Position numbers and translations under genes: made by a program. 64,000 nucleotides of DNA from the NCBI GenBank assembly GCA_946965045.2, contig OX337231.1, positions 124,001 to 188,000 of the forward strand, in the 5' to 3' direction. This DNA is from Epithemia pelagica (lineage: Eukaryota; Bacillariophyta; Bacillariophyceae; Surirellales; Surirellaceae). Positions within the stretch are counted from its first letter, which is position 1, and the number at the start of each line of letters is the position of its first letter. This document shows, piece by piece, positions 20,965 through 32,605 of this stretch. The notes below the pieces were generated by a model. That model was not told the DNA's origin and ran no database searches. It worked only from the letters and a program-made list of their open reading frames with translations.

Positions 20965-21972
20965 CTACCTATAGCTATCGGGCTTGGACATGGTTGCCAC
21001 CAATTCCACAAATTCGGCAAAGGACAATTTTCCATCTCGATTGTCATCGGTCTCCATTAAAATTGTCTGGACAGTTTCATTGGCGACATCCGTGTCCTTA
21101 TTTCCAACCATGCCGGCAATCAACTCGCTAGCCGACAAGACAGCATCGTCATTTTGATCCATTTCATCAAAGGTTTGGAGTAATTTGTAAAAGACTGGTT
21201 GGCTGGAGGGATTGAGTTTTGATGAGGGTGACGACATCATTGCCGTCAACACCATGGCCCAAAATTCAGGAAATTCCAACGTTCCATTGCCATTCTCATC
21301 AAACTGTAGTCGGAGTTTAGTTGTTGTATTGGAGCCATTCGTATCCCCCGACAACAGTAAAAACCTCTGTGAGTGTCGTTTGCACTGGCACTAGCGACAT
21401 CATGATGCAACAAGCATTCAAGAGTAAATTGATAGAGATACACATACCAATGGCATTTCGTGGGGATACAACTCCACCACAACTTCGTCGTCTTGTCCCA
21501 ATGTTGATTCCTTTTTTCGACTACCAATCCAATACTGTGGCGAGACAACGACTTGTTTCGGCTCATTCATGCTCAAAGAGCCTGTCGACAAACAAGAGTT
21601 TCCCATGAAAAAATGATACAATGAGCAGTGCCACAAGCGAAATCAACACGTACCAGTGCCATCTTCATCGTATTTATCAAAGGCTTGCTCCAGTTGCTTC
21701 CATTTTTTGTACGCTTCTTCTTTCGGAGAAGAAGAAAAATCCAGTTCCTGGTCAGCGTTATGAACTGGAAAGTGAAGCTTTTCCATTTGTGTCTCTTCTT
21801 CCTGAAGACCCCGAAATCCTTGTCGTTGATTCCGATTCGTGGGCTCCTTTTCAGTCATGAGAGTCTCTGTCCTCTCAGCTCCATCAACACCACGACATAC
21901 AGATACAATCATCAGGACCATCCACGAAAGGAATGGCAGTTGTTGGTGCCACAATGCTCTGTTGTTCGTCAT
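20965..21972 (-). CDS. Secreted four-EF-hand protein B
   Basis: A predicted secreted calcium-binding protein of 263 residues. Exons on the minus strand are 21972-21654, 21581-21448 and 21303-20965. The donors read GTACGT and GTATGT, and both acceptors end in AG. The chosen start, 21972, gives a good signal peptide (MTNNRALWHQQLPFLSWMVL and onward). A longer start at 22011 exists in frame. EF-hand 1 (DEDGTGSLSMNE) is split by intron 1 at the same site and phase as in A and C. EF-hands 2-4 are DENGNGTLEFPE, DQNDDAVLSASE and ETDDNRDGKLSFAE (first loop Asp replaced or shifted). Exon 2 encodes a conserved VVVSPQYW segment and a VVELYPHEMPLV strand shared with A. This appears to be the intact counterpart of gene A. 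Calcium binding is well supported; the role is unknown. Confidence 0.87.
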
Positions 21973-22620
21973 GGTGCACACAGAAAAGTGAATCTTTTTC
22001 TGCATTCTCACAAGAAAAAAGATGTCATGAAACGCACACCAGTCGCTCCAAAATATTCAACAGCTATCCATGCTAGGAGAAGGAGTAGTTGCTATCCATG
22101 CTAGCTAGGGGCATACTTTGCCAATGTCTTTGGAGCGGTGCTCCAGGTCATTCCTCCTAGAAGGACAATACAATAATCACGCATTAGACCCAAAGCGAGA
22201 CCGGAACAATCCGCAGGTTTTGTCGCAGCAATCTACCTATCACCTAGGAGGATCCTCCTGACCACCATCCAGAAAAGTAATACAGTTGCAGACCGCCGCT
22301 CATCTTATCAGCGAGTCATAGCGCCACTGCTTGCACCACAAACTTGCCAGTACTGTCATCTCCTTACCCCATTTGTTTTCCGGACCACCAGATGATGAGA
22401 CAGGCGGCGACGACGACGACAACAACAACAAAGATTGGTGAATGATAGATACAAAAAGGATTGTTTGTTGCTATCAGGATCGTTGACCGTATTCTGTATT
22501 GTGTTGTAGTATTGCGAGTATACCATACCGAACATCATATGAGCTGGTCATCATTGTTGTTGTGTGACTTTATATTTCATGGACGTAGCAGAAGTAGCAG
22601 AAGTTGTTGTTGGGTTTTGT
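21973..22620. other. Intergenic between EF-hand B and C
   Basis: No gene seen. It contains two copies of GCTATCCATGCTAG (near 22066 and 22092) and CGACGACGACAAC-type runs near 22408. Confidence 0.5.
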
Positions 22621-23533
22621 CTATGGTTGTTGTCCTGCCACAAATTGGATAAATTCCAAAAACGATACTTGTCCATCGCGATCCAAATCGGCCACGTTCA
22701 AAATTTTTTGAACGGCTTGCAACGGATTTGGTTCATCCGGAGCTATCGTATCGGCCAATTCAAATTCGGATAACATTCCATTGTGATTCAAATCCAATTC
22801 TTCAAAGGCTTGGACCATTTCTATATAAAAATCTTCTTGCGATCCATACGATGCGGTCAAGACCATGGCCCAAAACTCGGAAAATTCCAACGTTCCATTG
22901 CCATTGACATCAAACTATGGTGTCCTCATTTTGTTTTGACACAAAGTAGCAATGTAAGACCACGCAAGCAAAACCAAACACAAGAAAACCAAAAAAACTG
23001 TTGCTTGCAACCAACCTACCGTTTGGACTTGATCCATCAATTCGTCGAGAGTTGGTTCGTTCCCCAAGGAATGCGATACCACACTCAATTCGTCGATGGT
23101 AATGGATCCTGGATTCCGCAGACAAGAAGCGAGAATCAGTCATAGAGAAAGCAAATGGCAAACATCAACAGCAACACGGCCTACCATTGCCATCCATATC
23201 GTACTGTCGAAAGGCTTCCTCGAGATGTGTCCATTTATTCCTTCCTTCGGTGGGAGGGGGAGGAGGTCGTGGCTGCGGATTGTTCGGAACGTCAATGTGC
23301 AGCGTATCTTGTGACAATTGTCGACTCAGAAACCGTCGCCGCCGCCCTTGTCTTTCTGGAAAAAACCGTGTCGTTGCACTATCCTTCTTCTCGTTACGAA
23401 GCACCCTTCTTCTTGTTGTTGTTCTCGTCTCGGCGGAATCCACGCCTCCAGTACTCGCCGTTTTATTCGTGACGAGCAGCAACACTAACAGAAGCGACAA
23501 CCGTTGGTATAGTGGTGGTTCCTGCTGCCCCAT
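22621..23533 (-). CDS. Secreted four-EF-hand protein C
   Basis: A predicted secreted calcium-binding protein of 243 residues. Exons on the minus strand are 23533-23185, 23108-23020 and 22914-22621. The donors begin GTAGG and the acceptors are CCAG and ATAG. The start gives a signal peptide (MGQQEPPLYQRLSLLLVLLL). A basic, Arg-rich and proline-rich spacer follows, then EF-hand 1 (DMDGNGSITIDE) split by intron 1. EF-hands 2-4 are DVNGNGTLEFSE, DLNHNGMLSEFE and DLDRDGQVSFLE. Exon 2 is shorter than in A and B (89 against about 135 bases) and lacks their VVVSPxYW segment, so C is the most diverged member. It probably shares the calcium-binding role. Confidence 0.87.
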
Positions 23534-26515
23534 GATCCCGTTCGATTCATGCTCAATGAATTGTGATTCTGGATTCTGATGCCGATGAAATGGACGGTCA
23601 CAATTGAGAAGCTGAACGGTCGCTTTTTAGAAGCATACGCTGTTCCGCTGTTTTTCCTAACTCGCATCTCGCGCAACCCCAAAAAACGGATTCACGATTC
23701 ACGTGTATTCAGTCACGGCACAAGGGGGCGAATGGGCCCGAACATTGAACATTGAACATGACCTTGCGTGTGCGTTCTGGGTTCTGGTGCCTTAAGAACT
23801 TATTGAAGATCGCTGCTCTTGGTTTACCAAACATCACTAGATGGACATACTGAACGTTAGAGTGATCGCAATAGGAATGGACTTGAAGCTGGTCTAATTA
23901 CCTTAAGCCTGTCTAATCATCTCACGTGACATTCGCCTCATCGCGGCGATACTTGGTAGGTCGTCTATAAGTCGACGACCGGTCGCTGTATTTTTGGCTC
24001 TGTCGTCGGGTCTGGGTCCCTGCTCGCTCTGACGCCTGACCGGCGATAACTGGGAATGCTTGCAAGGGATTCTGTGTCAGTCGCCTGCACGTGAATAAAT
24101 ATTGTTGGAAAACTTCATTCTCCCTTCCTTTAACTGAGTCACGCAAGCGTACTGAAGACTCAGCGATTGACGATTGACCAAGTCAAGCAGAAATGGGCTG
24201 TTGGACAATGTCGACCACTATGAAAGTCCACATGCACAGGACTAGTCGCGGTAGTCTCCTCTCCAGAGGCCGCTTGAACCAGCCCCATCTCAAGCAGATG
24301 TGGTCCTCCGCAAAACGTTTGCTGCTTGTTCTATCACATTAAGCTCTATGTGGGCTACAACAGGATCGAGTGACATGCTCTACATGTAAAACATGCAGAC
24401 TCGAACCGACCGCCTACTGTGACTGATCTTAACAATCTTGGTGCAGCATTGACAAATGTGCCCAGTGTGACGTGCAGTGCAACATTCGTTAGGACTGGAA
24501 ACAAATACTTGTTTGTTACTGGTACCAAAAAAGAAATCAGAACCAAAAGGAGATTCTTGTTGCATACCACCTCGTTGACAATGGGTAATTCTTCATATGC
24601 TTTGCAAAGGAGATCACACCACCACGGGCGCTGAATCCTGGTCGATTGGTGGCGCCGGTTACGGAACCACCAGTCTGGGCCAAACCCCGCAAGGAGACTT
24701 GTTGGTGGATGGGAGTGGAACTAATTCTGTAATATCCTGATAGCATACCCTAACTCCGAGACAAACCCACGCAAGAAGAAACACCACGAATCATCACTCC
24801 AGACATCATCATGTCGACATTACAAACAGTAAAAAAGAACACCATTACATTAGATTAGTTTATTGGGACCGATGTTGCAACGAACGTCCAATATGCAGTC
24901 TCAACCTTCTTCCGCACTCAAAACAGACGTGTGTCTCACCCAAACCGTGGGTAGTTGTTGTGTCATCTCGAGTCTCACACCACACAAAACGTGACACTAG
25001 TCGTTTATTCATTTTAAGCACTTCTAGACACAGCACATAATTGGTTTTCTGGCAGCCGCGAAGTACGAATGGTAGAATTCCATGATATAGTAGTATGTGT
25101 GAAGGCCCACCAATCGGTTCCTGGTTGTGCTTTGCATAGGCCAAAAGAGCAACAAGAAGTGTTATGGTACATGATCTTGTATATATGGTTCGAACGTGGA
25201 TCCGTTGGAGGAGAATTGGACCAGCATGATGACAAACAGCTCCGCTCCGCCGCTCCATTCTTGTAAAATGCACTCTATTGGTAAAACTAGACATATGGAA
25301 TGAGATCAAATCACACTATGTAGACGACCTTATTTATCAGGTGCACATAGTAGCCTTGTCTGTACGATCGTCCTTCGGATTGGCCCCACGTAGGTGGGTG
25401 TGTCGTTTTCTTGGTTTTTTTGTTCTTATAGAAACAACCTCACGGTCCAAAAGAAAAGTCACTATGCAACAACTCTGATCATGACTCTGAACACGTCAAC
25501 GCAAGTTGCTCAAATGCTCCTTTTGTTGGTGGTACCGCAACAATCCTGATCCAGGCGGGGAATGCGGAGCGAGAGTTATCTACAAAGTCCGTTGACCGGA
25601 TACAATATTTGTCTAGAATCGAACTTTTCATCGCCAAAAATGGTCCAATCGATTTAGGTACTATTGGCCGGAACAATGTATCTCACGACAGGAGTACTCC
25701 ATGCTGGTTCACCAATGCCTTACAGCGTTGATATAAGAGGAAAAGATCAGCAGCGTACCCTTCACTGAAGTTTCGGACGTGCCAGTATCGATGTTATACA
25801 AAAATAATGGATTTTTTTTACGGAGTAAAAGACAACACAGGCGTTAATCCGGCGTCACGTATTTGTTGTACGAGGGGAATGGCAATCCCATTGCCATCAT
25901 TGATGCATGATGATTGGTATATTTCTTCTGACTGACACCAAATCTTTCACTTTAAATAAGAGTATAAGTTTTTTGTTGGAGCTACGAACACGAATGGAAA
26001 TGAAGATTTAGAGAAGGGCAACAAAACAACTTAGCAGGATTGAGTGGAATAATGTAGATGTACGACAAGCCGGATGAAAACAATCCAGTCCGTTCTGCGT
26101 TCGTTTGGACAGACCAGGTAAAACACTTGTAAGCACTGCAACACAATGTACCACACAACAGAAATAAATGGACAGGAAAAGGCATTTCTTTTGGCCTTTG
26201 GGCTAGATTAGGATGGGGTCATCGACCAGAACTCCTTGACCGTCCTGTTAGAAGAGGCTCCATCAGCAACGAGGTTGGTGAATCCTGCTGGTCGATTAGT
26301 GGCGCCGGTTGCTATACAGAATGAGATCAAATCGCACTATGTAGTTGGCCAAGTTATATTCTAGGATTCGTACCCCGTGGCTGATTTCCGCAAACGGTGG
26401 AACCAGCGAATATTCCCTCGTCTTCCTCCCAACTTGGGTAGTAATCACAATCTCCCAAGACACCAGCAAACCTTTGTGTTGGGATGGTTGGACCGATAAA
26501 GAGTATCGTGTTCTT
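23534..26515. other. 3-kb intergenic stretch, no gene supported
   Basis: Stop codons are frequent in all frames and no domain is recognisable. Two short blocks recur: GGTCGATTxGTGGCGCCGGTT near 24642 and 26296, and GAATGAGATCAAATCxCACTATGTAG near 25303 and 26319. They lie about 640 bases apart in the first copy but adjacent in the second. Confidence 0.55.
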
Positions 26516-29500
26516 CTAAGACGGTGGTGGTGGAGCTGTAGCGTGAGGAATTGGACCGTGAGTCATGCTGCCTCGTACATTCATGGGACGTGCCGGAGTG
26601 GCCATGGTATACCCACCCGATTCTCGTCGTTGTCGTCCCACCACGGGTGGAGGAGGAGGGGGTTGCTGCTGTGAGTGCGGTGGTGGTACTCGTTGTGGTG
26701 GTGGTGGACCACCATGTGTCATGCTCCCACGAACATTCATGGGCCGGGACGGTGTGGGCATGCTATAGCCACCCGACTCGCGTCGTTGACGCCCCACAAC
26801 AGGAGCCGGAGGAACAAAGGGTTGCTGCTGTTGCTGTTGTGGAGGAGCATGTGTCATGCTTCCTCGAATGTTCATGGGTTTCGACGGTGCTGCAGCTTGA
26901 TATCCCCCAGACACACGTCGCTGACGTCCCACAACCACTGGTGGTGGTGGACCACCCATGGGAAGATCATCGTGAGCCAAGTCGTACTTGTTTCCCATAT
27001 TGACACGGGTGCCATGGGCATTCAAGACGGGAGGAGGTGGTGGTGGCGGTCCAGTGCTGGCCCTTCTCATAGTGTAGGCACCCGATTCGCGACGTTGTCG
27101 ACCCACAACTCGTCGGACCGGAGACACGGGTGGATGGAGCGGATGACTTTCGGGCACATCGTACTTGCTCGTCGGAGGTGGTGGTGGTCCTCGAGTTCGA
27201 CCCGTGGCGACATTGGGAGGAGGAGCCTGTTGTGGTGGTGCATGTGGGTGTTGATGTTGCGCTGGTCCTCCTCCTCCTGATGGTGGTGGAGCCATGAGTC
27301 CGGCATTATAACTTTCCAAACTGGTCATGCTTCCATGAAGGTTGCTACGATGGCTATGAACGGGAGACATGGGCGGTGGCATGCCCTCCGGTCCGGCTTG
27401 AAAATTGCGCGATGGACGAGGAGGAGACAAGGTTGGTATACCATAAAGCTGCTGTTCTGGTTGTTTGGATTTGTTGTTGGAATCACCAAAGAGTCCCCGT
27501 GCCATGGAACCCAAGAGCGTTTTGCGAGGGGTATTGGGTGTTTCCGGAGGTGCTCCTTCCAGGGGTTGTTGCTGCTGAGGCGCGGACCACGACGGGGGAG
27601 GTGGTTTCAATGGTGGTCCACGACGAATTGGTGCTGCTTGTGGCTGGTTGTAGTAGGCACCACCGGCTGCTGCTGCAACAGGAGGACCAGCAGCCCGTGT
27701 TGGTCCATGCGGAGGTCCAGCATGAGGAGGCCGTTGTGGTGGTGGTGGCGATGGTCGGGCCGGTGGCTTGGAGTCTTCTTGCGAAAAGTAACTGACGGAA
27801 TCTACCGTATTGGTTTCTTCGGCCGTTGAATCCACTGAAACCGTTTCACAAACCGACACTCCATCTTCACCGCGACGACGGCGGCGCTTTTTCTTCTTCT
27901 TCTTCTTTTTGCGACGTTTCTTGTGCAGAGCCGTACTTTCTCCATCGTCACTCGAGGTTCCCGGCATGGGCAAGGCTCGTGTGGAGGCATAATTGTAATC
28001 GGCCAATCCCGCCATTTCTTCTTCTTCTTCGCCAGGCGAATCCTTGGCACGTCGTCCACGTCCCTTCTTGTTGTTGTTCTTGTTGGATCGACGGGAAGGT
28101 GGTGCCTGTTCGGGCAATTCTTGTTGTTGCTGTTCTGCGTGTCGTTGTCGTTTGCCGGGCGCATTGCACCAACACCGCACCAGCATCCACACGCCCAACA
28201 AGACGGCAATCAATCCAGCCCCGGCCGCGGCCAAAATCCACCAATCCAATCCTTGTGTCACAGAATCGACAAGGCTAGCACCTTCACCTTCACTGTTCCC
28301 TTCGGGATTGCCGGAATTGGTACCACCACCACCAGTGCCGCCCGTTCCACCAATGCCACCCGTACTTCCCCCCGTCCCCGAGGGTGGTTGGGTCACACTG
28401 CCATCGACAAAGGCCTCGAGCGAGTGCAACGAGGTAAAGAAATCGTGCCGATTCTGTTCCGCCATGGCACCGGGCAATTGCGCCTGGTATTGCAAGGATT
28501 GGACCAAATATTGAACGGCAGTGGGTTGTTCCTCCAAGACTTGATTTAATCGCGTGGCAAATTCTGCCACTTCCTCGACAACAATGTTGCCCCCCGTCAA
28601 CATGCCCGAAACTTGCAAGGAATCGGTATTGGCCAACTGACGGGGATCATTGTGATGCGTGTCCGTCAATTCTCGTTGTCGTCGATTGTTGACAAAAATT
28701 TGATTGTCCCACGCAATCTGAAAGACTTGAGAATAAATGGGTTCCAATTGCGCATTCCACCAGTCCACCAAGGCTTGACTCACAAAGGCTTGTTGGACGG
28801 CATCCAACTTGGTTCGGGCCGGCACGCCCTGCAACGTAATGTGCACGCGCGTTTGCACCGTCGTATAGCCCAAATAGGCGGCCCCAATATTGGCAGTGGC
28901 GGGCAAACTGGGCAAAATGGCCCCTTGCGAAAAGTCGGCCACGGCACTGGCGTAAATTTGCTCTTGAATCGTGCCCGAGGATAACGTCGTGTCATGCTGA
29001 AACACCAATTTGACAATGAGAAACTGACAGGCCGTCCAGCCCGGCACATTGCATTGCCCAACAAAGTTGCGAAACAGCGCCTTGCTCGAATCGGGCATGC
29101 GGAGATTGGCCGATTGGACATACGGTTGCAAGACGGCATTGGTTTGCAAAAATTGATCCACCTGAGCATTCACGGCTTGTTCAATGCGGCGATAATCGGG
29201 CGCGGCCAAGGTGGCATTGACAATGCTGGTCAATTCCAAGGCGGTTTCCGTCGTTAATGGAGGCGGCGGTTCCACTTGCCCTTGATTGTCGTCATTGGGA
29301 TTGCGATTGGTACAGACATCGCGTTCGTATTGCAAATGCCAGCGTCCCGAAAAGATGATGCGTAGACTGGTATCCAGTGTCGACGGAAAGGCTTGGCCCG
29401 CATCGTCAAATCCGCCTTTCATAGCGTCATTGGAGGGTAGGGCAAACGGATTGTCACCCGTGCCACCATTGTCGGGCATGGGATTGAACGGCAAGGGACT

Positions 29501-30298
29501 ACCGACAAACAGAGTCATGCGGGGACCACTCCGGCCTTGATCCTTGGGTTGTGCCATGGCATTGGTGGTATAGGTCAACCAGGGACCAGCGGCTCTTATG
29601 TAAAAGATGCGACGATCCAAGCGACCCAAGAGTACGCCACTTCCAGCTTTTGGGCCAAAGGCCGTCGTGGGAATCACGACGCGATCCCCGTCGGGATGCA
29701 AGACGGCCGTCGTATCGGCAATTTGGACAAAGGTACTTTGAATCGCGGCAAAGTCTTGTTCGTCGTACGTGGCATTGGAAATATAGATCCGAATGCGCCA
29801 ATCATAGTCCAAATCGGGAATTTGGGAATCGACGGCAATCTCCAACGTTTGCAAGTGAATCGGCTTGACCTTGCTGCCCAAATAAAAGACGAGCCCCGTC
29901 TTGCCCACGACGCGTTGCGTGTGATCCACATCGGTATCGGGATTATAAACCTCACTCCGCCAACAAGCGGGTTCGTCTTGAAAGGACGTCATTAATGTTC
30001 GCAAGGAGGAGGACGATTCGGAGGAGAATGGGATGCCGGCATTGCCGTTGCGCAAATGGAATGGCGATTTTGTTTTGGTAGGCACCAAGTGGATTGCATG
30101 CGAGTTTGGAAGTGTTGTGGTTGTGGTGGTTGGATCCAATCGTTGCAATTCCTCTAGTGGTTGCAATTCTTGTTGATGCTCTTGTTCAGTGAAAGCTACA
30201 ACACTTGCCGGATGCATCCGCATGACAACAATCAATAGAAGAAGAAGAGCCGCACAGGGCCAACCATCAGCTCCGCCTCGCACAACCCTTGCTGGCAT
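26516..30298 (-). CDS. Type I membrane protein with cytoplasmic RRxSGxY repeats (paralogue 1)
   Basis: 1260 residues from ATG 30298, chosen because it opens a signal peptide (PCAALLLLLIVVM); an in-frame ATG 201 bases earlier lacks one. The ectodomain (about 60-680) begins with a block almost identical to paralogue 2 (CWRSEVYNPDTDVDH, RVVGKTGLVFYLGSKVKP) and contains N-glycosylation sites. A Gly/Ser/Thr-rich linker precedes one transmembrane helix (about 686-708, WWILAAAGAGLIAVLLGVWM) and a CxCNAPGKRQR stop-transfer. The cytoplasmic tail has a polybasic run (KKRRKKKKKKKKRRRRRR), then is proline-rich with four copies of a 30-residue motif of the type VVGRQRRxSGGYxxxxPxRPMNxRGSMTH. RRxS fits basophilic kinase sites. 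I know no named family. Transcribed divergently from paralogue 2. A receptor or scaffold role is inference. Confidence 0.85.
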   Translation of the reverse strand: MPARVVRGGADGWPCAALLLLLIVVMRMHPASVVAFTEQEHQQELQPLEELQRLDPTTTTTTLPNSHAIHLVPTKTKSPFHLRNGNAGIPFSSESSSSLRTLMTSFQDEPACWRSEVYNPDTDVDHTQRVVGKTGLVFYLGSKVKPIHLQTLEIAVDSQIPDLDYDWRIRIYISNATYDEQDFAAIQSTFVQIADTTAVLHPDGDRVVIPTTAFGPKAGSGVLLGRLDRRIFYIRAAGPWLTYTTNAMAQPKDQGRSGPRMTLFVGSPLPFNPMPDNGGTGDNPFALPSNDAMKGGFDDAGQAFPSTLDTSLRIIFSGRWHLQYERDVCTNRNPNDDNQGQVEPPPPLTTETALELTSIVNATLAAPDYRRIEQAVNAQVDQFLQTNAVLQPYVQSANLRMPDSSKALFRNFVGQCNVPGWTACQFLIVKLVFQHDTTLSSGTIQEQIYASAVADFSQGAILPSLPATANIGAAYLGYTTVQTRVHITLQGVPARTKLDAVQQAFVSQALVDWWNAQLEPIYSQVFQIAWDNQIFVNNRRQRELTDTHHNDPRQLANTDSLQVSGMLTGGNIVVEEVAEFATRLNQVLEEQPTAVQYLVQSLQYQAQLPGAMAEQNRHDFFTSLHSLEAFVDGSVTQPPSGTGGSTGGIGGTGGTGGGGTNSGNPEGNSEGEGASLVDSVTQGLDWWILAAAGAGLIAVLLGVWMLVRCWCNAPGKRQRHAEQQQQELPEQAPPSRRSNKNNNKKGRGRRAKDSPGEEEEEMAGLADYNYASTRALPMPGTSSDDGESTALHKKRRKKKKKKKKRRRRRGEDGVSVCETVSVDSTAEETNTVDSVSYFSQEDSKPPARPSPPPPQRPPHAGPPHGPTRAAGPPVAAAAGGAYYNQPQAAPIRRGPPLKPPPPSWSAPQQQQPLEGAPPETPNTPRKTLLGSMARGLFGDSNNKSKQPEQQLYGIPTLSPPRPSRNFQAGPEGMPPPMSPVHSHRSNLHGSMTSLESYNAGLMAPPPSGGGGPAQHQHPHAPPQQAPPPNVATGRTRGPPPPPTSKYDVPESHPLHPPVSPVRRVVGRQRRESGAYTMRRASTGPPPPPPPVLNAHGTRVNMGNKYDLAHDDLPMGGPPPPVVVGRQRRVSGGYQAAAPSKPMNIRGSMTHAPPQQQQQQPFVPPAPVVGRQRRESGGYSMPTPSRPMNVRGSMTHGGPPPPQRVPPPHSQQQPPPPPPVVGRQRRESGGYTMATPARPMNVRGSMTHGPIPHATAPPPPS

Positions 30299-30552
30299 GG
30301 TAGAGTAGAGAATGTTGTTGTTGTTGTTGAGTCGTTCCTCTCTCCTGCCGGATCCTCTTTCACACAAGCGAACAATACTACTACCCAAACACAAGATGGA
30401 ATGAAAAAAATAAAACGAAACAATGATTGTTGTCACAGTGTGAAAGACATTGCACCGTTTCTTGGTTGTTGTTCGTAACCACACCGAAACATCCACCAAA
30501 CAGTCGGGACCCTATCAGTGTACAATCCGCGACTCGTTAGTTCCGTCACGGG
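30299..30552. other. Upstream region of membrane paralogue 1
   Basis: Contains a TTG-triplet run just upstream of the start codon and otherwise no visible motif. The tandem repeat array begins at its far end. Confidence 0.4.
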
Positions 30553-31045
30553 TCATTTACGTACATTACCCCCCTTCTTCAATACTGGTATCTGGTTGGG
30601 CTCATTCATCCCAGCAACATATCAGCCAAATAATCAAATTTACGTACATTACCCCTCTTCTTCAATGCTGGAATCTGATTGGGCTCATTCATCCCAGCAA
30701 CATATCAGCCAAAATATCACATTTACGTTTATTACCCCTCTTCTTCAATTCTGGAATCTGATTGGGCTCATTCATCCCAGCAACATATCAGCCATAATAT
30801 CACATTTACGTACATTGCCCCCCTTCTTCAATGCTGGAATCTGGTTGGGCTCAATCATCCCAGCAACATATCAGCCAAAAATCACACTTATGTACATTAC
30901 CCCCCTTCTTCAATGCTGGAATCTGGTTGGGCTCATTCATCCCAGCAACATATCAGCCAAAAATCACACTTATGTACATTACCCCCCTTCTTCAATGCTG
31001 GAATCTGGTTGGGCTCATTCATCCCAGCAACATATCAGCCAAAAT
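30553..31045. repeat. Tandem array, six units of 82-83 bp
   Basis: Six direct units begin near 30557, 30641, 30724, 30807, 30889 and 30971. Each reads TTACGTACATTACCCCCC, TTCTTCAATGCTGGAATCTG, GTTGGGCTCATTCATCCCAG, CAACATATCAGCCAAAATAT, CACA, with a few substitutions between units. The last unit is cut by the TIR element starting at 31046. Further units lie at 32446-32605 (two) and 33971-34052 (one). All open frames across it are by-products of the repeat. Confidence 0.95.
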
Positions 31046-32445
31046 CCCTCGGTATCAGTGTCAACTGCTTAGCTGTTTTTTGTCTGTGCCACCTTCATAG
31101 GTTCCCAAGTGGACACAGACAGAAAATTTCCTTTTTGACGCAAATGGAAATGACTAAATTGCAAATTGGCACGCATACCCAGCTGGAGTTTTCGCAGTTC
31201 ATGAAACAGACGCATGCCCAGCAAGCGGCCCTGCGTGGATGACGGTTGCAGAATGCGCCATCCAAATTCCAAATCCCCCATAAAACCACACAGAGGCCAT
31301 CACCCACAATGGCATGGCATGAATTGTCGCCTTTCATGCAGTTGAGGTAAGTTTGAACGTACAAAAATGTCTCCATGACAACAACAGCTTTTGAACTGTC
31401 ATTCTAACTTCTCCCTCACACTTGTATTCGTTTTTCTCTTCTGATATTCAACATTCGACAACTGTCTCTCTCTCTGTCCACTTCATTGAGAGTGAATGTT
31501 TGTGCCTATGGAATGTCAAGTCTCCATTCAAGCCTCGGCTTAAAATTGGAGACCACATAGAGCTTCTTTCTTTGTATACTACTCCTAGGAGTTTCTATCA
31601 GAAGTTTATTTCCTATCTTATTGATTTTGTAAGATCGTGCGTGTTATTGCCGTGCTTTCAACCACCATGACACTCTGGTGAAGGTTTGGGGCCATCTTGA
31701 AGCAACTGATCGACTCTGTGATCTACGAAGACTAGTTTGAGTAGGCCTAGTGGCAACAAGCTGCCTTAGTTTGTTGTCATCTCTAGGTCTATGTACTTGA
31801 GTATCCGACACACAAAGAAAGGTTCTTGATCTGTGATCGACATGGAGATGGACTAGGCGAAGCACAATGATGAGAGTAAAAATCCATGCTACAAAGATAA
31901 GAACACAACCAACAATCAAGGAGCACTACGATTAGAGCAAGGAAAAGTTGTGGCAAACGGCCTACAATGACTTGTCCTCCGTTTGATTGCGACAAAATCA
32001 AAGGAGCACCAACCATCAGCATTAACAGGGACAAAGATTAATGAGATAACGTGTGAGATAACTACGCAGGACATGAAAGAAGCTAAGAGACAAACAACAA
32101 GCAACAAGAGAGAAAAACCAACCAAAATACTACTTCAGGTCGCAAGGATTCATAAAGAGCTCGCTTCATGGTCAATGTCGACTGTCGATGCTTTTGACAT
32201 CGCGTGAGATTTTTGTGACGAGACGAGAGTCGTGTGAAAGGATTCCAAATTTGAATCGTGGTCACGGTCACAGGAAGATGCTAACCGCCAACTGTCACTT
32301 GCACGCCGGCATTTCCACCAGCACGAGGAACCATATTGGTGAAAAGGACAGACGAAAAGTGAAATTTTCTGTCTGTGTCCACTTGGGAACCTATGAAGCT
32401 GGCACAGACAAAAAACAGCTAAGCAGTGGACACTGATACCGAGGG
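31046..32445. mobile_element. 1.4-kb element with ~90-bp terminal inverted repeats, copy 1
   Basis: The left end (from 31046, CCCTCGGTATCAGTGTC) and the right end (to 32445) are inverted copies over about 90 bases with only a few mismatches. Shared blocks include GCTTAGCTGTTTTTTGTCTG and GGTTCCCAAGTGGACACAGA. The interior holds no credible coding sequence, so the element is non-autonomous. It sits between two units of the 82-bp repeat. No clear target duplication is visible; the flanks are GCCAAAAT on the left and TTTACGTAC on the right. The superfamily is unknown. Confidence 0.85.
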
Positions 32446-32605
32446 TTTACGTACATTACCCTCCTTCTTCAATACTGGAATCTGGTTGGGCTCATTCATC
32501 CCAGCAACATATCAGCCAAAATATCATATTTAGGTACATTACCCCCCTTCTTCAATGCTGGAATCTGATTGGGCTCATTCATCCCAGCAACATATCAGCC
32601 AAAAT
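32446..32605. repeat. Two further 82-bp repeat units between TIR elements
   Basis: Two units of the same satellite as at 30553-31045, lying exactly between the right end of TIR element copy 1 and the left end of copy 2. Confidence 0.95.

Noticed and set aside
30553-31045. Possible CRISPR-like array
   Set aside because: Units are contiguous 82-83 bp direct repeats without unique spacers, and the setting is eukaryotic.
30518-31242. Repetitive 184-187 codon frames
   Set aside because: Products of the 82-83 bp satellite read in different frames. They stop or change at each repeat block boundary.
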